Shown one piece after another: positions 33,881-43,242 of a stretch of DNA of 64,000 nucleotides; position 1 is the stretch's first letter; the number at the start of each line of letters is the position of its first letter. The notes under the pieces were generated by a model. That model saw only the letters and a program-made list of their open reading frames with translations, was not told where the DNA came from and ran no database searches. The DNA is from Raineyella sp034933565. Its GTDB lineage: Bacteria; Actinomycetota; Actinomycetes; Propionibacteriales; Propionibacteriaceae. Made by a program: the position numbers and the translations under genes. The stretch is taken from the NCBI RefSeq assembly GCF_034933565.1, contig NZ_JAYFNG010000024.1:1-64000 (forward strand), written 5' to 3'.

Positions 33881-36800
33881 GCACACCGTCGCAGACCCGA
33901 CCGGTGACGGACCGCGATGCCCTCGACCTGGCGGCACCGCTACCCTCGGGCACCACCCTGCTCGAGGCCAGTGCCGGCACCGGGAAGACCCACACCATCG
34001 CCTCACTCGTCGTGCTGTCCGTGGCCCGCGGCACCCCGCTGCGCTCGATCCTGCTGATCACCTACACCCGCAAGGCGGCCCGGGAACTGCGGGCCCGGGT
34101 CCGCTCCCGGCTGGTCGAGGCCCAGCGGGTGCTCGGGTCGGACGCCCCGCCGACGGACGACCCGTCCGCGGACGATGCGCTCCGGGCGGCTCTCCGGACC
34201 GGGGCGCCGCAGACCACCCGACAGCGGCTGGCCGAGGCGGTGGCCGACTTCGACGCCGCGACGATCGCCACGATCCACGAGTTCGCCGGGACGATGCTCG
34301 ACCGACTGGGGCTGCTGTCGGGGCACCGGAGCGGGGCCGTACTGCTCCCGGACCACCACGAGATCGCCGCCGAGGTCGCCGCCGACCTCCACCTCGCCCT
34401 TTTCGGCGGCCTGGCGAACCCGCCGTTCCCGCCCGCGGTGGCGCGTACGCTCGTCGAGGCCGCAATCGCGACGCCGGCCTCCCCCCTCGTCCCTGATCCG
34501 GCCGACGACCAGATCAGCGCCGCCCGGGTCGACTTCGCCGGCCGGGCCCGCCAGGAAGTGGACCGCCGGCTCAGGGCGCGGGCCCTGTACACGTACGACG
34601 ACCTGATCGGCCGGCTCGCCGCCGCGCTGCGTCACCCGTCCACCGCGTCGGCCACCGCAGCCCGACTGCGCGACGCCTACCGGGTGGTGATGGTCGACGA
34701 GTTCCAGGACACCGATCCCCAGCAGTGGGAGATCCTGCGCACCGCGTTCCACGGCCACAGCGACCTGTTCCTCATCGGTGACCCGAAGCAGGCCATCTAC
34801 GGCTTCCGCGGCGGGGACGTCCAGACCTATCTCGCCGCGGCCCGGGTGGCGGACCGGCGCCTCACCCTGACCACCAACTGGCGATCGGACGAGACGGTCG
34901 TCCGCGCCGTCGACTCGATCCTCGGCCGCACCGCACTCGGTGACCCCGACATCACCGTGGCCCCGGTCCGGGCCCAGCACCCCGGCACCCGGCTGCACGA
35001 CCCGGTGGGGACCCCCTGCCCCGGCCTGGAACTGCGTCGGGTGGTGCACCCGTACACCAGCATCACCCGCCAGCGCGAACGCATCCGGCGCGATGTCGTC
35101 GCGCAGGTCTCACGGTTGCTGACCGACGGCACCACCCTGGAGGGGACCGACGGGGCCCGCCCGGTGCGCCCGACCGACATCGCCGTGCTGGTCCGCAGCA
35201 ACGTCGCTGCGGCACTGACCGCCCGGGCCCTGACCGCCGCCGGCATCCCGGCCGTGCTCAACGGTGCCGACACCGTGCTGCGCTCCCCGGCGGCCACCGC
35301 CTGGCGCGACCTGCTCAGCACCCTGCTCGACCCACAGCCGGCCGCGGTGCACCGGCTCGCCCTGGGCCCGTTCGTCGGCTGGGGGCTGGAGGATCTGGTC
35401 CGGGCCGACGAGGACGACCGGGCGGCGCTGTTCATCCGGGCCCGGGCCTGGGGCCGCCGGTGGCGGGAGCAGGGCGTGACTGCCGTGCTCGACGCCGCCC
35501 TCGACGAGACCGACCTGGCCGCCGGATCGATCGGCCGCACCGGCTCGGCCCGGGAGATCACCGACCTGCGTCACGTGGGCCAGCTGCTGCACGAGGCCGA
35601 GTCCGCGGAGCGGCTGGCACCCCGCCGGCTGCTGGCCTGGCTGGCGGACGCGATGGCGGCGGCCCATCGCAACGGTGATGACGAGCAGGCGCTGCGCCTG
35701 GAGACCGAAGCCGAAGCGGTCCAGGTGTTCACCGTGCACTCCGCGAAGGGGCTGGAGTTCCCGATCGTGCTGCTGCCTGACATGACCGATGTACGACCCG
35801 TGGCGAAGGACGAGGTGGTGCCCGAGGCGTTCACCGTCCATGACCCGGCCGGCGACCGGTTGGTGGATGTCGGTGGGCGCCGCGACCCGTCCTCGAGGGC
35901 CCGGCACCGACGGGCGCTCGAGGAGTCGGCGGGCGAGCAGCTGCGCGTGCTCTACGTCGCGATGACCCGGGCCGCCTCGCAGATCATCGCCTGGTGGGCC
36001 CCCCACGAGCGCAACGCCCCCGGTGCTCCCCTGCACCGGGCGCTGTGCGGGGAGCGCGCGGCCGACGGCACGCTCCCCCGGGTCGTCCCCGCGGTCCCCG
36101 ATCAGGACCTACCGGCCCTTCCCGGGGTGCGGATGACGTACGTGGACGACGAGCCGGGCCGGCTCGAGCCGCCGCCCGTGCCCGAGCCGACGCCGGCGCC
36201 GGCGCCGTACCTGCGCAGGTTCGACCGTCCGGTGGACACCGCGTGGCGCCGCACCTCCTACACCGGGCTGACCGCCGCGCAGCACGAACACCCGCACGAT
36301 TCACCGATGGACGCCACCCACGCCGACGATGAGCCGGCGGTCGGCCCGTCCCCCACCGAAGCCCCTCGGCCCGACGGCGCCGGTGCCGGGCCTGTCCCGG
36401 CCGGCGCCGGGCGGCCCTCTCCGTGGGGTCCGCTGCCCACCGGGGCCCGGTTCGGCACCCTGGTCCATGCCGTGCTCGAGGCCTGGGACCCGGCCGGGCC
36501 ATCGTTCGACGGGCTGGTCGACCGGGTCGCGGTGGCTTCCCCGGTCCAGGAGCTCGATCACGGCGTCCTCGCCGCTGCCCTCGACGCGGCGACCCGCACA
36601 CCGCTGGGCGGGGACCTCGGCGACCGTACGCTCGCCGACGTCGCCGTGCGGGACCGGCTCAGCGAGCTGGACTTCGAGCTGCCGCTCGGGGGCGGTGACG
36701 ACCCCGGCGTGGCTGCACTGCTCGGCGACATCGCCGACGCCCTGGAGCGCCACCTGAGCCCCGAGGACCCGTTGGCCTCCTACGCCGCCCGGTTGCGGAT

Positions 36801-37239
36801 GCCCGGGCTGGGCGACCAGGTGCTGCGCGGCTTCCTCACCGGCAGCATCGACGCGGTGCTGCGGGTCGGCGGCGACACCGACCGGTTCGTCGTGGTGGAC
36901 TACAAGACGAACTGGTTGGGCGGGCCGCCCTCCGACGGCCCGCTGCTGCTCGGTTCGTACGCGCCGCCGGCCCTGGCGGAGGCGATGATGGCGGCGCACT
37001 ACCCGCTGCAGGCGCTGCTCTATTCGGTCGCCCTGCACCGGTTCCTCGGCTGGCGTCTGCCCGGCTATCGGCCCGAGGAGCATCTGGGCGGGATCCGCTA
37101 CCTGTTCCTGCGTGGCATGGCCGGCCCGGACACGCCGAGGGTCGAAGGGGTGTCCTACGGCGTGTTCGCCTGGCGCCCGCCGGCCGGGTTGGTCGTCGAG
37201 ATCGCCGATCTGATCACCGAGGGGAGGTCGACGCCATGA
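33877..37239 (+). CDS. recB: Exodeoxyribonuclease V beta subunit (RecB)
   Basis: A 1120-residue UvrD-type helicase fused to a RecB nuclease. Walker A LEASAGTGKTHTIA, TYTRKAARELRAR, motif II VMVDEFQDTDPQQWE, FLIGDPKQAIYGFRGGD, VFTVHSAKGLEFPIVLLP, VLYVAMTRAA. The C-terminal nuclease carries GTLVHAVLEAW and FVVVDYKTNWLG (catalytic Asp and Lys), with YPLQALLYSVALHRFL after it. The 3'-5' motor and nuclease of RecBCD. The ATG at 33877 overlaps the recC stop. Confidence 0.95.
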   Translation: MSTPSQTRPVTDRDALDLAAPLPSGTTLLEASAGTGKTHTIASLVVLSVARGTPLRSILLITYTRKAARELRARVRSRLVEAQRVLGSDAPPTDDPSADDALRAALRTGAPQTTRQRLAEAVADFDAATIATIHEFAGTMLDRLGLLSGHRSGAVLLPDHHEIAAEVAADLHLALFGGLANPPFPPAVARTLVEAAIATPASPLVPDPADDQISAARVDFAGRARQEVDRRLRARALYTYDDLIGRLAAALRHPSTASATAARLRDAYRVVMVDEFQDTDPQQWEILRTAFHGHSDLFLIGDPKQAIYGFRGGDVQTYLAAARVADRRLTLTTNWRSDETVVRAVDSILGRTALGDPDITVAPVRAQHPGTRLHDPVGTPCPGLELRRVVHPYTSITRQRERIRRDVVAQVSRLLTDGTTLEGTDGARPVRPTDIAVLVRSNVAAALTARALTAAGIPAVLNGADTVLRSPAATAWRDLLSTLLDPQPAAVHRLALGPFVGWGLEDLVRADEDDRAALFIRARAWGRRWREQGVTAVLDAALDETDLAAGSIGRTGSAREITDLRHVGQLLHEAESAERLAPRRLLAWLADAMAAAHRNGDDEQALRLETEAEAVQVFTVHSAKGLEFPIVLLPDMTDVRPVAKDEVVPEAFTVHDPAGDRLVDVGGRRDPSSRARHRRALEESAGEQLRVLYVAMTRAASQIIAWWAPHERNAPGAPLHRALCGERAADGTLPRVVPAVPDQDLPALPGVRMTYVDDEPGRLEPPPVPEPTPAPAPYLRRFDRPVDTAWRRTSYTGLTAAQHEHPHDSPMDATHADDEPAVGPSPTEAPRPDGAGAGPVPAGAGRPSPWGPLPTGARFGTLVHAVLEAWDPAGPSFDGLVDRVAVASPVQELDHGVLAAALDAATRTPLGGDLGDRTLADVAVRDRLSELDFELPLGGGDDPGVAALLGDIADALERHLSPEDPLASYAARLRMPGLGDQVLRGFLTGSIDAVLRVGGDTDRFVVVDYKTNWLGGPPSDGPLLLGSYAPPALAEAMMAAHYPLQALLYSVALHRFLGWRLPGYRPEEHLGGIRYLFLRGMAGPDTPRVEGVSYGVFAWRPPAGLVVEIADLITEGRSTP

Positions 37240-37370
37240 CCAGCGTCATCGGGGCCGGCACGACGAGCGTCACTGGCTCCGGCGCGACCGGGGCCGCCGC
37301 GTCCGGCACGACCGGCGTCGTCACCAGGGCCGGCACGACCAGCGTCATCGGATCCGGCCTGGTGGCCGAC
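37236..37370 (+). repeat. In-frame repeat at the recD start
   Basis: Five 24-27 bp units encode TSVIGAGT, TSVTGSGA, TGAAASGT, TGVVTRAGT and TSVIGSGL. The array begins exactly at the recB stop/recD start overlap, so it occupies the same kind of site as the 3'-end arrays but stays in frame as the first 44 residues of RecD. Confidence 0.8.
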
Positions 37371-39206
37371 TTCGATGCCGCGGGGGTGTTCGGTTTCGCC
37401 GACGTCCAGGCCGCCCAGCAGCTGGCATTCCTCGGCGGGGCGACCGATCCGCGGATCCCGCTCGCGATCGCACTGGTGGTCCGCGCGGTCCGGGCCGGGT
37501 CGGTGTGCATCGACCTGGCGACAGTACGGGAGGCGATCTTCGAGAGCGACGAGAGCGCCGTCGACGTGTCGGCGCTCGACTGGCCCGACCTGGACGGCTG
37601 GTTGGCGTGTCTGCGCGACAGTGCCCTGGTCAGTGTCGGCTCCGACGGGCCGCCCGGCCGGCCGCTGCGGCTGGTCGGCACCCTGCTCTATCTCGACCGC
37701 TACTGGCGCGACGAGCAGCTGGTCCGGGCCGACGTCGATGTCCGGCGCAGCACCCCGATGATCGGCCCCGACCGGGACCGGATCGCCTCGGTGCTGCGAG
37801 CGGTGTTCCCTCGGGTCGAGGGCCCGACAGGGCTCGCGGCGGATGAACCGGACCACCAGCTGGCCGCTGCCGCGACGACGGTGGCCACCCGGCTGTGCGT
37901 CCTGCAGGGTGGCCCCGGCACCGGCAAGACCGCGACGATCGCCCGGATCCTGGTCGTCCTGGCGACGCTGGAGCCGGACCTGCACATCGGCCTGGCCGCC
38001 CCGACCGGCAAGGCGGCCGCCCGGATGGGCGAGGCGGTCAAGGACGCCCTGGCCGCGATGGGGGAGGTCGATCCGCAGGTGGTGCACCGGCTCGGGCGGC
38101 TGCACGCCACCACGGTCCACGGGCTGCTGGGCTGGCGGCGCGACAGCACGACGCGGTTCGCGCACGACCGTCTGCGGCCGTTGCCGTACGACCTGATCGT
38201 GGTGGACGAGATGTCGATGGTCTCGTTGTCGCTGATGGCCCGGCTGCTGGAGGCCACCCGGCCGGACGCCCGGCTGCTGCTCGTCGGCGACCCCGACCAG
38301 CTCGCCTCGGTGGAGGCGGGCGCGGTGTTCTCCGACATCGGGGCTCTGGTGCGGGCCGAGGACCCGGCCGGACGGGCCACGACGACGACCCGCAAGCTGC
38401 TGCGCGACCTCGTCGATCCGGTCGACCGTCCTGCGGTGGAGCGGCCCGGTCTGGTCCGGCTCAGCCACACCTGGCGGTTCCAGGGCCGGATCGCAGAGCT
38501 GGCCCAGGCCATCCGCGACGGGCGGGCGGACCTGGTCGACGCCCTGGTCGATGACCTGGCGTCCGGCGACAATGTCACCTTCACCCCGGTCTCCCGCGGC
38601 CCGGGCGACCCGGCTTTCGCGACCCTGCACGACCGGATGGTGGGCTGGGGGGAGCAGCTGGAACGGCTGGCCGAGGAGGGGGACGCAGCGGGCACCCTCG
38701 CGGTGCTGGACCGGCACCGGCTGCTGTGCGCGCACCGCCGTGGGCCGGCCGGCGTGGCGACCTGGAACCGGATCGCCCGCGACTGGCTGGGCCGCACCGG
38801 GGAGGATGCCCTGGCCGTCGGTGAGCCGCTCCTGGTGACCCGCCGGGACAAGGCGCTGCAGGTGTTCAACGGGGACGTCGGGGCGGTGGTCCGCACCCCC
38901 ACCGGCCGGCGGTTGGCTCTGGCGGACCTGCACGAGCGCAGCGTACGGTTCCTGGCCCCGGTGCAGCTGACCGGGCTGGTCCCGATGTATGCGAGCACGA
39001 TCCACAAGGCGCAGGGCAGCCAGTTCCAGGAGGTGTCGGTGATCCTGCCCGACCAGGGATCGGCGCTGCTCACCCGCGAGCTGCTCTACACCGCGATCAC
39101 CCGGGCCTCGGGCGCGGTGCACCTCTACGGCAGCCGCGCGGCCTTGCGGGAGGCGGTGTCCCGGCGGGCCAACCGTGCCTCGGGGCTGGCCGGCGAGCGG
39201 GCCTGA
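37236..39206 (+). CDS. recD: Exodeoxyribonuclease V alpha subunit (RecD)
   Basis: A 656-residue SF1B 5'-3' helicase. Walker A LQGGPGTGKTATIAR, PTGKAAARMGEAV, THVHGLLG-like TTVHGLLGWRR, motif II VVDEMSMVSLSLM, VGDPDQLASVEAGAVF, and motif V/VI YASTIHKAQGSQFQEV and LLYTAITRA. The first about 44 residues are a Thr/Ser/Gly/Val repeat absent from E. coli RecD (608). The ATG overlaps the recB stop. Its stop is 7 bp from the convergent nudC stop. Confidence 0.94.
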   Translation: MTSVIGAGTTSVTGSGATGAAASGTTGVVTRAGTTSVIGSGLVADFDAAGVFGFADVQAAQQLAFLGGATDPRIPLAIALVVRAVRAGSVCIDLATVREAIFESDESAVDVSALDWPDLDGWLACLRDSALVSVGSDGPPGRPLRLVGTLLYLDRYWRDEQLVRADVDVRRSTPMIGPDRDRIASVLRAVFPRVEGPTGLAADEPDHQLAAAATTVATRLCVLQGGPGTGKTATIARILVVLATLEPDLHIGLAAPTGKAAARMGEAVKDALAAMGEVDPQVVHRLGRLHATTVHGLLGWRRDSTTRFAHDRLRPLPYDLIVVDEMSMVSLSLMARLLEATRPDARLLLVGDPDQLASVEAGAVFSDIGALVRAEDPAGRATTTTRKLLRDLVDPVDRPAVERPGLVRLSHTWRFQGRIAELAQAIRDGRADLVDALVDDLASGDNVTFTPVSRGPGDPAFATLHDRMVGWGEQLERLAEEGDAAGTLAVLDRHRLLCAHRRGPAGVATWNRIARDWLGRTGEDALAVGEPLLVTRRDKALQVFNGDVGAVVRTPTGRRLALADLHERSVRFLAPVQLTGLVPMYASTIHKAQGSQFQEVSVILPDQGSALLTRELLYTAITRASGAVHLYGSRAALREAVSRRANRASGLAGERA

Positions 39207-39213
39207 GGACCCG

Positions 39214-40101
39214 TCAGTGCCGGTCGGGCCCCTCCGACCGGGTGGCGTCCTCGCCGAGCCAGTCCTCGATCAGCCGGCGGGCGATGGACGAGGCGGGGGG
39301 CAGCACCAGGCTGCCGTCCACCGATCCGGCCCGCACCGCGGCCCGGCTGAACCAGCGGCCCCAGGCCAGCTCCGCCGTGTCGACGATGATCCGGGTCGAC
39401 GTGGCCCTCGCCCGGAAGCCGAGCATCAGCGACCGCGGGTAGGGCCAGGGCTGGCTCGCCACGTAGCGCACCTCCCCCAGGGTCACGCCCGATTCCTCAA
39501 GGATCTCGCGGTGGATCGCCTGCTCGAGGGACTCACCCGTCTCCACGAAGCCGGCCAGGACGGACACCCGTCCGGCGGCCCAGACGGGCTGGTGGGCGAG
39601 CAGGATCTCGTCGTCGGCGTTCGTCACGGCGACGATGACGGCCGGGTCGGTCCGCGGCCAGGTGTCGCGCCCGCATTCGGGACAGTGCCGCATCAGGCCG
39701 GCCCGCCGCGGCTGGGTGAGCGCTCCACAGGCGCTGCACCGCGGCTCGATCCGGTGCCAGTTGGCCAGCGAGGTGGCACTGAACGCAACATCGGCCTGGG
39801 TCCCGGTCAGTCGGTGTCCGATCTCCCGGACGCTCGCCGTCTCGCCCTCGACCTCGTCGACGACCCGACAGAAGACCGGCCGGTCGTCGGCCGTGCCGAG
39901 CAGGTGGGTGGTCGCCGGATCACGGTCCCCGGTGGTCGGAAGGTAGCGCAGCGCCGGGCCCGGCCCGACCGGCAGCCGGCCGCCCGGCCCGACCGGCAGC
40001 AGCAGCGCCGCCGGCGACTCCCACTGCCGCCGCACCCACGCGGCGTCCTCGCGGTGTTCCTCGCTGCGATCCAGGCCACTCGCGGCCGACCAGTCCATCA
40101 C
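39214..40101 (-). CDS. nudC: NADH pyrophosphatase / RNA deNADding enzyme NudC
   Basis: A 295-residue Nudix hydrolase that cleaves NAD(H) and NAD-capped RNA. Zinc ribbon CSACG...CPECG (about 122-142), Nudix box GFVETGESLEQAIHREILEESGV (matching GX5EX7REUXEEXGU), and the NudC signature SQPWPYPRSLMLGF. The M. tuberculosis neighbour of uvrD2 is likewise nudC. The GTG at 40101 has TAGGCT 6 nt upstream, overlapping the adnB stop, so a separate leaderless transcript is likely; the ATG at 40098 is an alternative. Confidence 0.94.
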   Translation of the reverse strand: MMDWSAASGLDRSEEHREDAAWVRRQWESPAALLLPVGPGGRLPVGPGPALRYLPTTGDRDPATTHLLGTADDRPVFCRVVDEVEGETASVREIGHRLTGTQADVAFSATSLANWHRIEPRCSACGALTQPRRAGLMRHCPECGRDTWPRTDPAVIVAVTNADDEILLAHQPVWAAGRVSVLAGFVETGESLEQAIHREILEESGVTLGEVRYVASQPWPYPRSLMLGFRARATSTRIIVDTAELAWGRWFSRAAVRAGSVDGSLVLPPASSIARRLIEDWLGEDATRSEGPDRH

Positions 40102-40110
40102 GCCGTCAGC

Positions 40111-43100
40111 CTAGTCGCGGCCCAGCACCGCGGTGAGCCGGGACACATCGGCCACCAGCTCCTCGACACCGGGCAGCTGCTCGACAAGGTCGAACCGGTC
40201 CCGGCGCACGTAGTAGAAGCCGGCGGCGACGCGGTCCAGCTCGAGGCCGTACGTCCGTGCCGCGGCGAGCCGGTAGAGCGCCAATTGCAGCGGGTCGGCC
40301 GTCCCGCCGCGATGGGTCTTCCAGTCCACGACGAGGAGGTCCGTGGCGCCGCCCGACGGTTGCCGGTAGACGGCGTCGATCCGGCCCCGGACCAGCCGTC
40401 CGCCCAAGGTGAGCGCGAACGGCAGCTCGAGGGCGTACGGCTGGCGATCGGCGAACCGCCCGGACTCGAACGCGCGGCACAGCGCGTCGAACTCGGCCAG
40501 CATCTCGTCATCGGCCGTGGAGCGCTGCGACCGCCCGACGGCGATCCCCTGCTCCCCCTCGAACTCCACGTCCAGCGTGCCCTGGTGGCGGAACCGGTCC
40601 TCCACCCACGCGTGGAACCGGGTGCCGAGCGTCGCCCGGCGCGAGGGCTGCACCGGCATCGGCCGACGCACCTGATCGCGCAGGTCCTCCGGATCGGTCA
40701 TCCCGCGGACAATCTCCGTGACCGAGAGCCGACCCGGCAGGTCGACGTCCACGGGAGCGTTGCGGGCCCGCAGCCGGGCGAGCAACCGATCACCGTCCCG
40801 GCGCCAGCGGGTGGCCAGGGCCGCGACGTCCGCGTCGGTCGGCGGCTCGGGGGCACCACCGGCGGCGAGCGTCGCCCGCCAGTGTTCCACCGCCGTGGCA
40901 AGGTCACGGGTGGGCTCCCGGTCGGAGGCGACGTCCGGCACCGCAGCGGCCGTCCGGTCCACATCGAGATACGGGTTGGCGCCCTCTGCTGCCTCCTCGG
41001 ACGGTTCTCCGAGGACCGTACGGGCGGCCCGGAGGAAGGGCGATTCGGCCCGCTCCCTGACCGTGTCAGGGTGCCACCGGTGGCCCGACACGTGGAGGCG
41101 GTGGCGAGCGCGGGACACGGCGACGTAGCCCAGCCGCCGCTCCGCGCCACGGGCGAGCTCCTTGAGCGCACCGCGCATCTCCAGCAGCCCCGCCCGACTC
41201 GCCCCGGCCAGTGCCGGCAGCCCGTCGGCGTCCCCGCGCAACTCGAACGGGAGCACGTGTGCGGTGCGGGTCCAGTCCGCCGGCTTCGGGGTGCTGGGGA
41301 AGACACCCTCGACGACCGCCGGGAGCAGCACGACGTCCCATTCCAGGCCCTTGGACGCGTGTACCGTCAGCAGGGTGACGGCGTCGCGGGTGGGCGCCGG
41401 AGCCTGCTCCATGCCGCGGCCGACCCGCGCCTCGGCCTCGAACCAGGCCAGCAGGCCCGCCAGACCCGCCGAGGCGCGCCGCGAGCCGTACTCCTCCACG
41501 GCCTCGACCAGGGCGTCGAGCTGGCGGGAGCCGTCGGGTCCTCGTTCCGCCAGCAGTTCCGGAACGATACCGCTGATCCGGACCACCCGCGCCACCAGCT
41601 CTCCCACCGGCTCCCCGGCGTGCGAGCGGAGCCGGGACAGCTCCGCGGAGAGGACGGTGAGTCGTTCCCGGGCCTCGGCGGACAGCCCATCGGGGCCCGG
41701 GTCGTCGACGGCATCCAGCAGACAGGGCTCCTGACCTTCGCCGGCCAGGCGCTTTGCCCGGTCCCGGAGCGCGGCAAGGTCACGGTGGCCGAGGCGCCAC
41801 CGCGGCCCGGCGAGCAGCGTCATCACCGCCAGGTTGTCGGTCACATCGTGGAGGAGCCGCAGGACGGCGATCACCTGGGCGCACTCGGGCAGGGCCAACA
41901 GCCCACCCAGCCCGACGAGGACCGACGGGATCCCGGCCTCCTCCAGGGTGCGGTGCAGCACGGCGAGGTCCGCCCGGCGACGCCCGAGGATCGCGATGTC
42001 GCCCCAGTCCGTGCCCTGGGTGTGCTCGGCGAGGAGCGTACGCACCACTGCGGCCGCCTCGTCGTCCCAGGTCTCGGCCAGCTGCACGGTGACCGTGCCG
42101 GCGCGGCTCCCCTCCGGGCCGACCAGCGCGGCCGGGCAGGCCGGCCCGCCGGTGGCGCGCAGCGGCGCCGAGACCTCGTTGGCGACCTCCAGGATCCGGG
42201 TGCCCGAGCGACGGTTCGTCCGGAGGGTGAAGTGCCGGGCCGGGCTGCCGTCAGCTGCCGGGAAGGTGACCGGGAACCCGGCGATCGTGCCGACGGCTGC
42301 CCCGCGCCACTCGTAGATCGCCTGCAGGGGATCGCCGACAGCGGTCACCGGGAACCCCCGCCCGGAGGCCGGCTCCGACCCGGAGAACAGGCCCGCGAGC
42401 ATCGTGGTCTGGGCCGCGCTGGTGTCCTGGTACTCGTCCAGCAGCACGACCCGGTACTCCTCGCGCAGTTGCCGGCCGACACCGGGGACCTCGGTGGCGA
42501 GCCGGGCGGCGAGCGCGGTCCGGTCGGCGAATTCGACCACCCCCTCGCGGCCCTTCGCCTCCCACAGGTCACGGACGAAGCCGGCCAGCTCACGCCGGGC
42601 CCGGACCACCCCCCGGGCGTCCACGACGTCCTTGTAGGGCTTGCCACCGTGGAGCGGTGCCTCGTCGAGCTCGGCCTCGAATGCTGCACACTGGTCGAGC
42701 AGATCCGCCACCGACACGCCGTTCGCGAGCATTTCGCCACTCAGAGCGACCACCCGCTCGACGACGGTGGCCACCGACACGCCGGCGAGTTCCGGCGCCG
42801 GCGTCCGCCCCGCCCCGACGACCCGGTCGGCCAGCGCGAACAGTTCCGCGTCGTCCACCAGGCGCAGGTCGCCCTCCACACCCAGGCGCGGGGCGTGCTC
42901 GGCGCAGAGCATGCCGGCGAAGGAGTCGTACGTCGCCACGGTGGGGCCACCGTTCTCCCCGTCGGCGTCGAGCAGCCCGGCCGATTCCAGCGAGGTCCCG
43001 ATCCGGGCGCCCAGCTCACGCGCGGCCTTCCGGGTGAAAGTGAGACCGAGGACCTGATCGGGCCGTACCATCCCGGAGGCCACCAGCCAGACCACCCGGG

Positions 43101-43242
43101 CCGCCATCACGGTCGTCTTGCCGGTGCCGGCACCGGCGATGATCACACCCGGCTCGAGTGGGGCGGTGATCGCGGCGAGCTGCTCGGGGGAGAACCGGAT
43201 CCCCACCAGGTCGCAGAGGGCGGGACCGTCGAGCGGTGTCAT
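40111..43242 (-). CDS. adnB: Helicase-nuclease subunit AdnB
   Basis: A 1043-residue UvrD-like motor with C-terminal RecB-family nuclease. Motif I IAGAGTGKTTVM, Ia TFTRKAARELGAR, II VVLLDEYQDTSAAQ, III AVGDPLQAIYEWRGA, V LLTVHASKGLEWDVVLLP, VI YVAVSRARHRL. Nuclease motifs GTRFHAWVE and LLVVDWKTHRGG, then DPLQLALYRLA. With AdnA it forms the actinobacterial end-resecting dimer (Rv3201c/Rv3202c). The ATG overlaps the adnA stop (43239-43242). Motor motifs are intact, in line with AdnB as the leading motor. Confidence 0.93.
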   Translation of the reverse strand: MTPLDGPALCDLVGIRFSPEQLAAITAPLEPGVIIAGAGTGKTTVMAARVVWLVASGMVRPDQVLGLTFTRKAARELGARIGTSLESAGLLDADGENGGPTVATYDSFAGMLCAEHAPRLGVEGDLRLVDDAELFALADRVVGAGRTPAPELAGVSVATVVERVVALSGEMLANGVSVADLLDQCAAFEAELDEAPLHGGKPYKDVVDARGVVRARRELAGFVRDLWEAKGREGVVEFADRTALAARLATEVPGVGRQLREEYRVVLLDEYQDTSAAQTTMLAGLFSGSEPASGRGFPVTAVGDPLQAIYEWRGAAVGTIAGFPVTFPAADGSPARHFTLRTNRRSGTRILEVANEVSAPLRATGGPACPAALVGPEGSRAGTVTVQLAETWDDEAAAVVRTLLAEHTQGTDWGDIAILGRRRADLAVLHRTLEEAGIPSVLVGLGGLLALPECAQVIAVLRLLHDVTDNLAVMTLLAGPRWRLGHRDLAALRDRAKRLAGEGQEPCLLDAVDDPGPDGLSAEARERLTVLSAELSRLRSHAGEPVGELVARVVRISGIVPELLAERGPDGSRQLDALVEAVEEYGSRRASAGLAGLLAWFEAEARVGRGMEQAPAPTRDAVTLLTVHASKGLEWDVVLLPAVVEGVFPSTPKPADWTRTAHVLPFELRGDADGLPALAGASRAGLLEMRGALKELARGAERRLGYVAVSRARHRLHVSGHRWHPDTVRERAESPFLRAARTVLGEPSEEAAEGANPYLDVDRTAAAVPDVASDREPTRDLATAVEHWRATLAAGGAPEPPTDADVAALATRWRRDGDRLLARLRARNAPVDVDLPGRLSVTEIVRGMTDPEDLRDQVRRPMPVQPSRRATLGTRFHAWVEDRFRHQGTLDVEFEGEQGIAVGRSQRSTADDEMLAEFDALCRAFESGRFADRQPYALELPFALTLGGRLVRGRIDAVYRQPSGGATDLLVVDWKTHRGGTADPLQLALYRLAAARTYGLELDRVAAGFYYVRRDRFDLVEQLPGVEELVADVSRLTAVLGRD

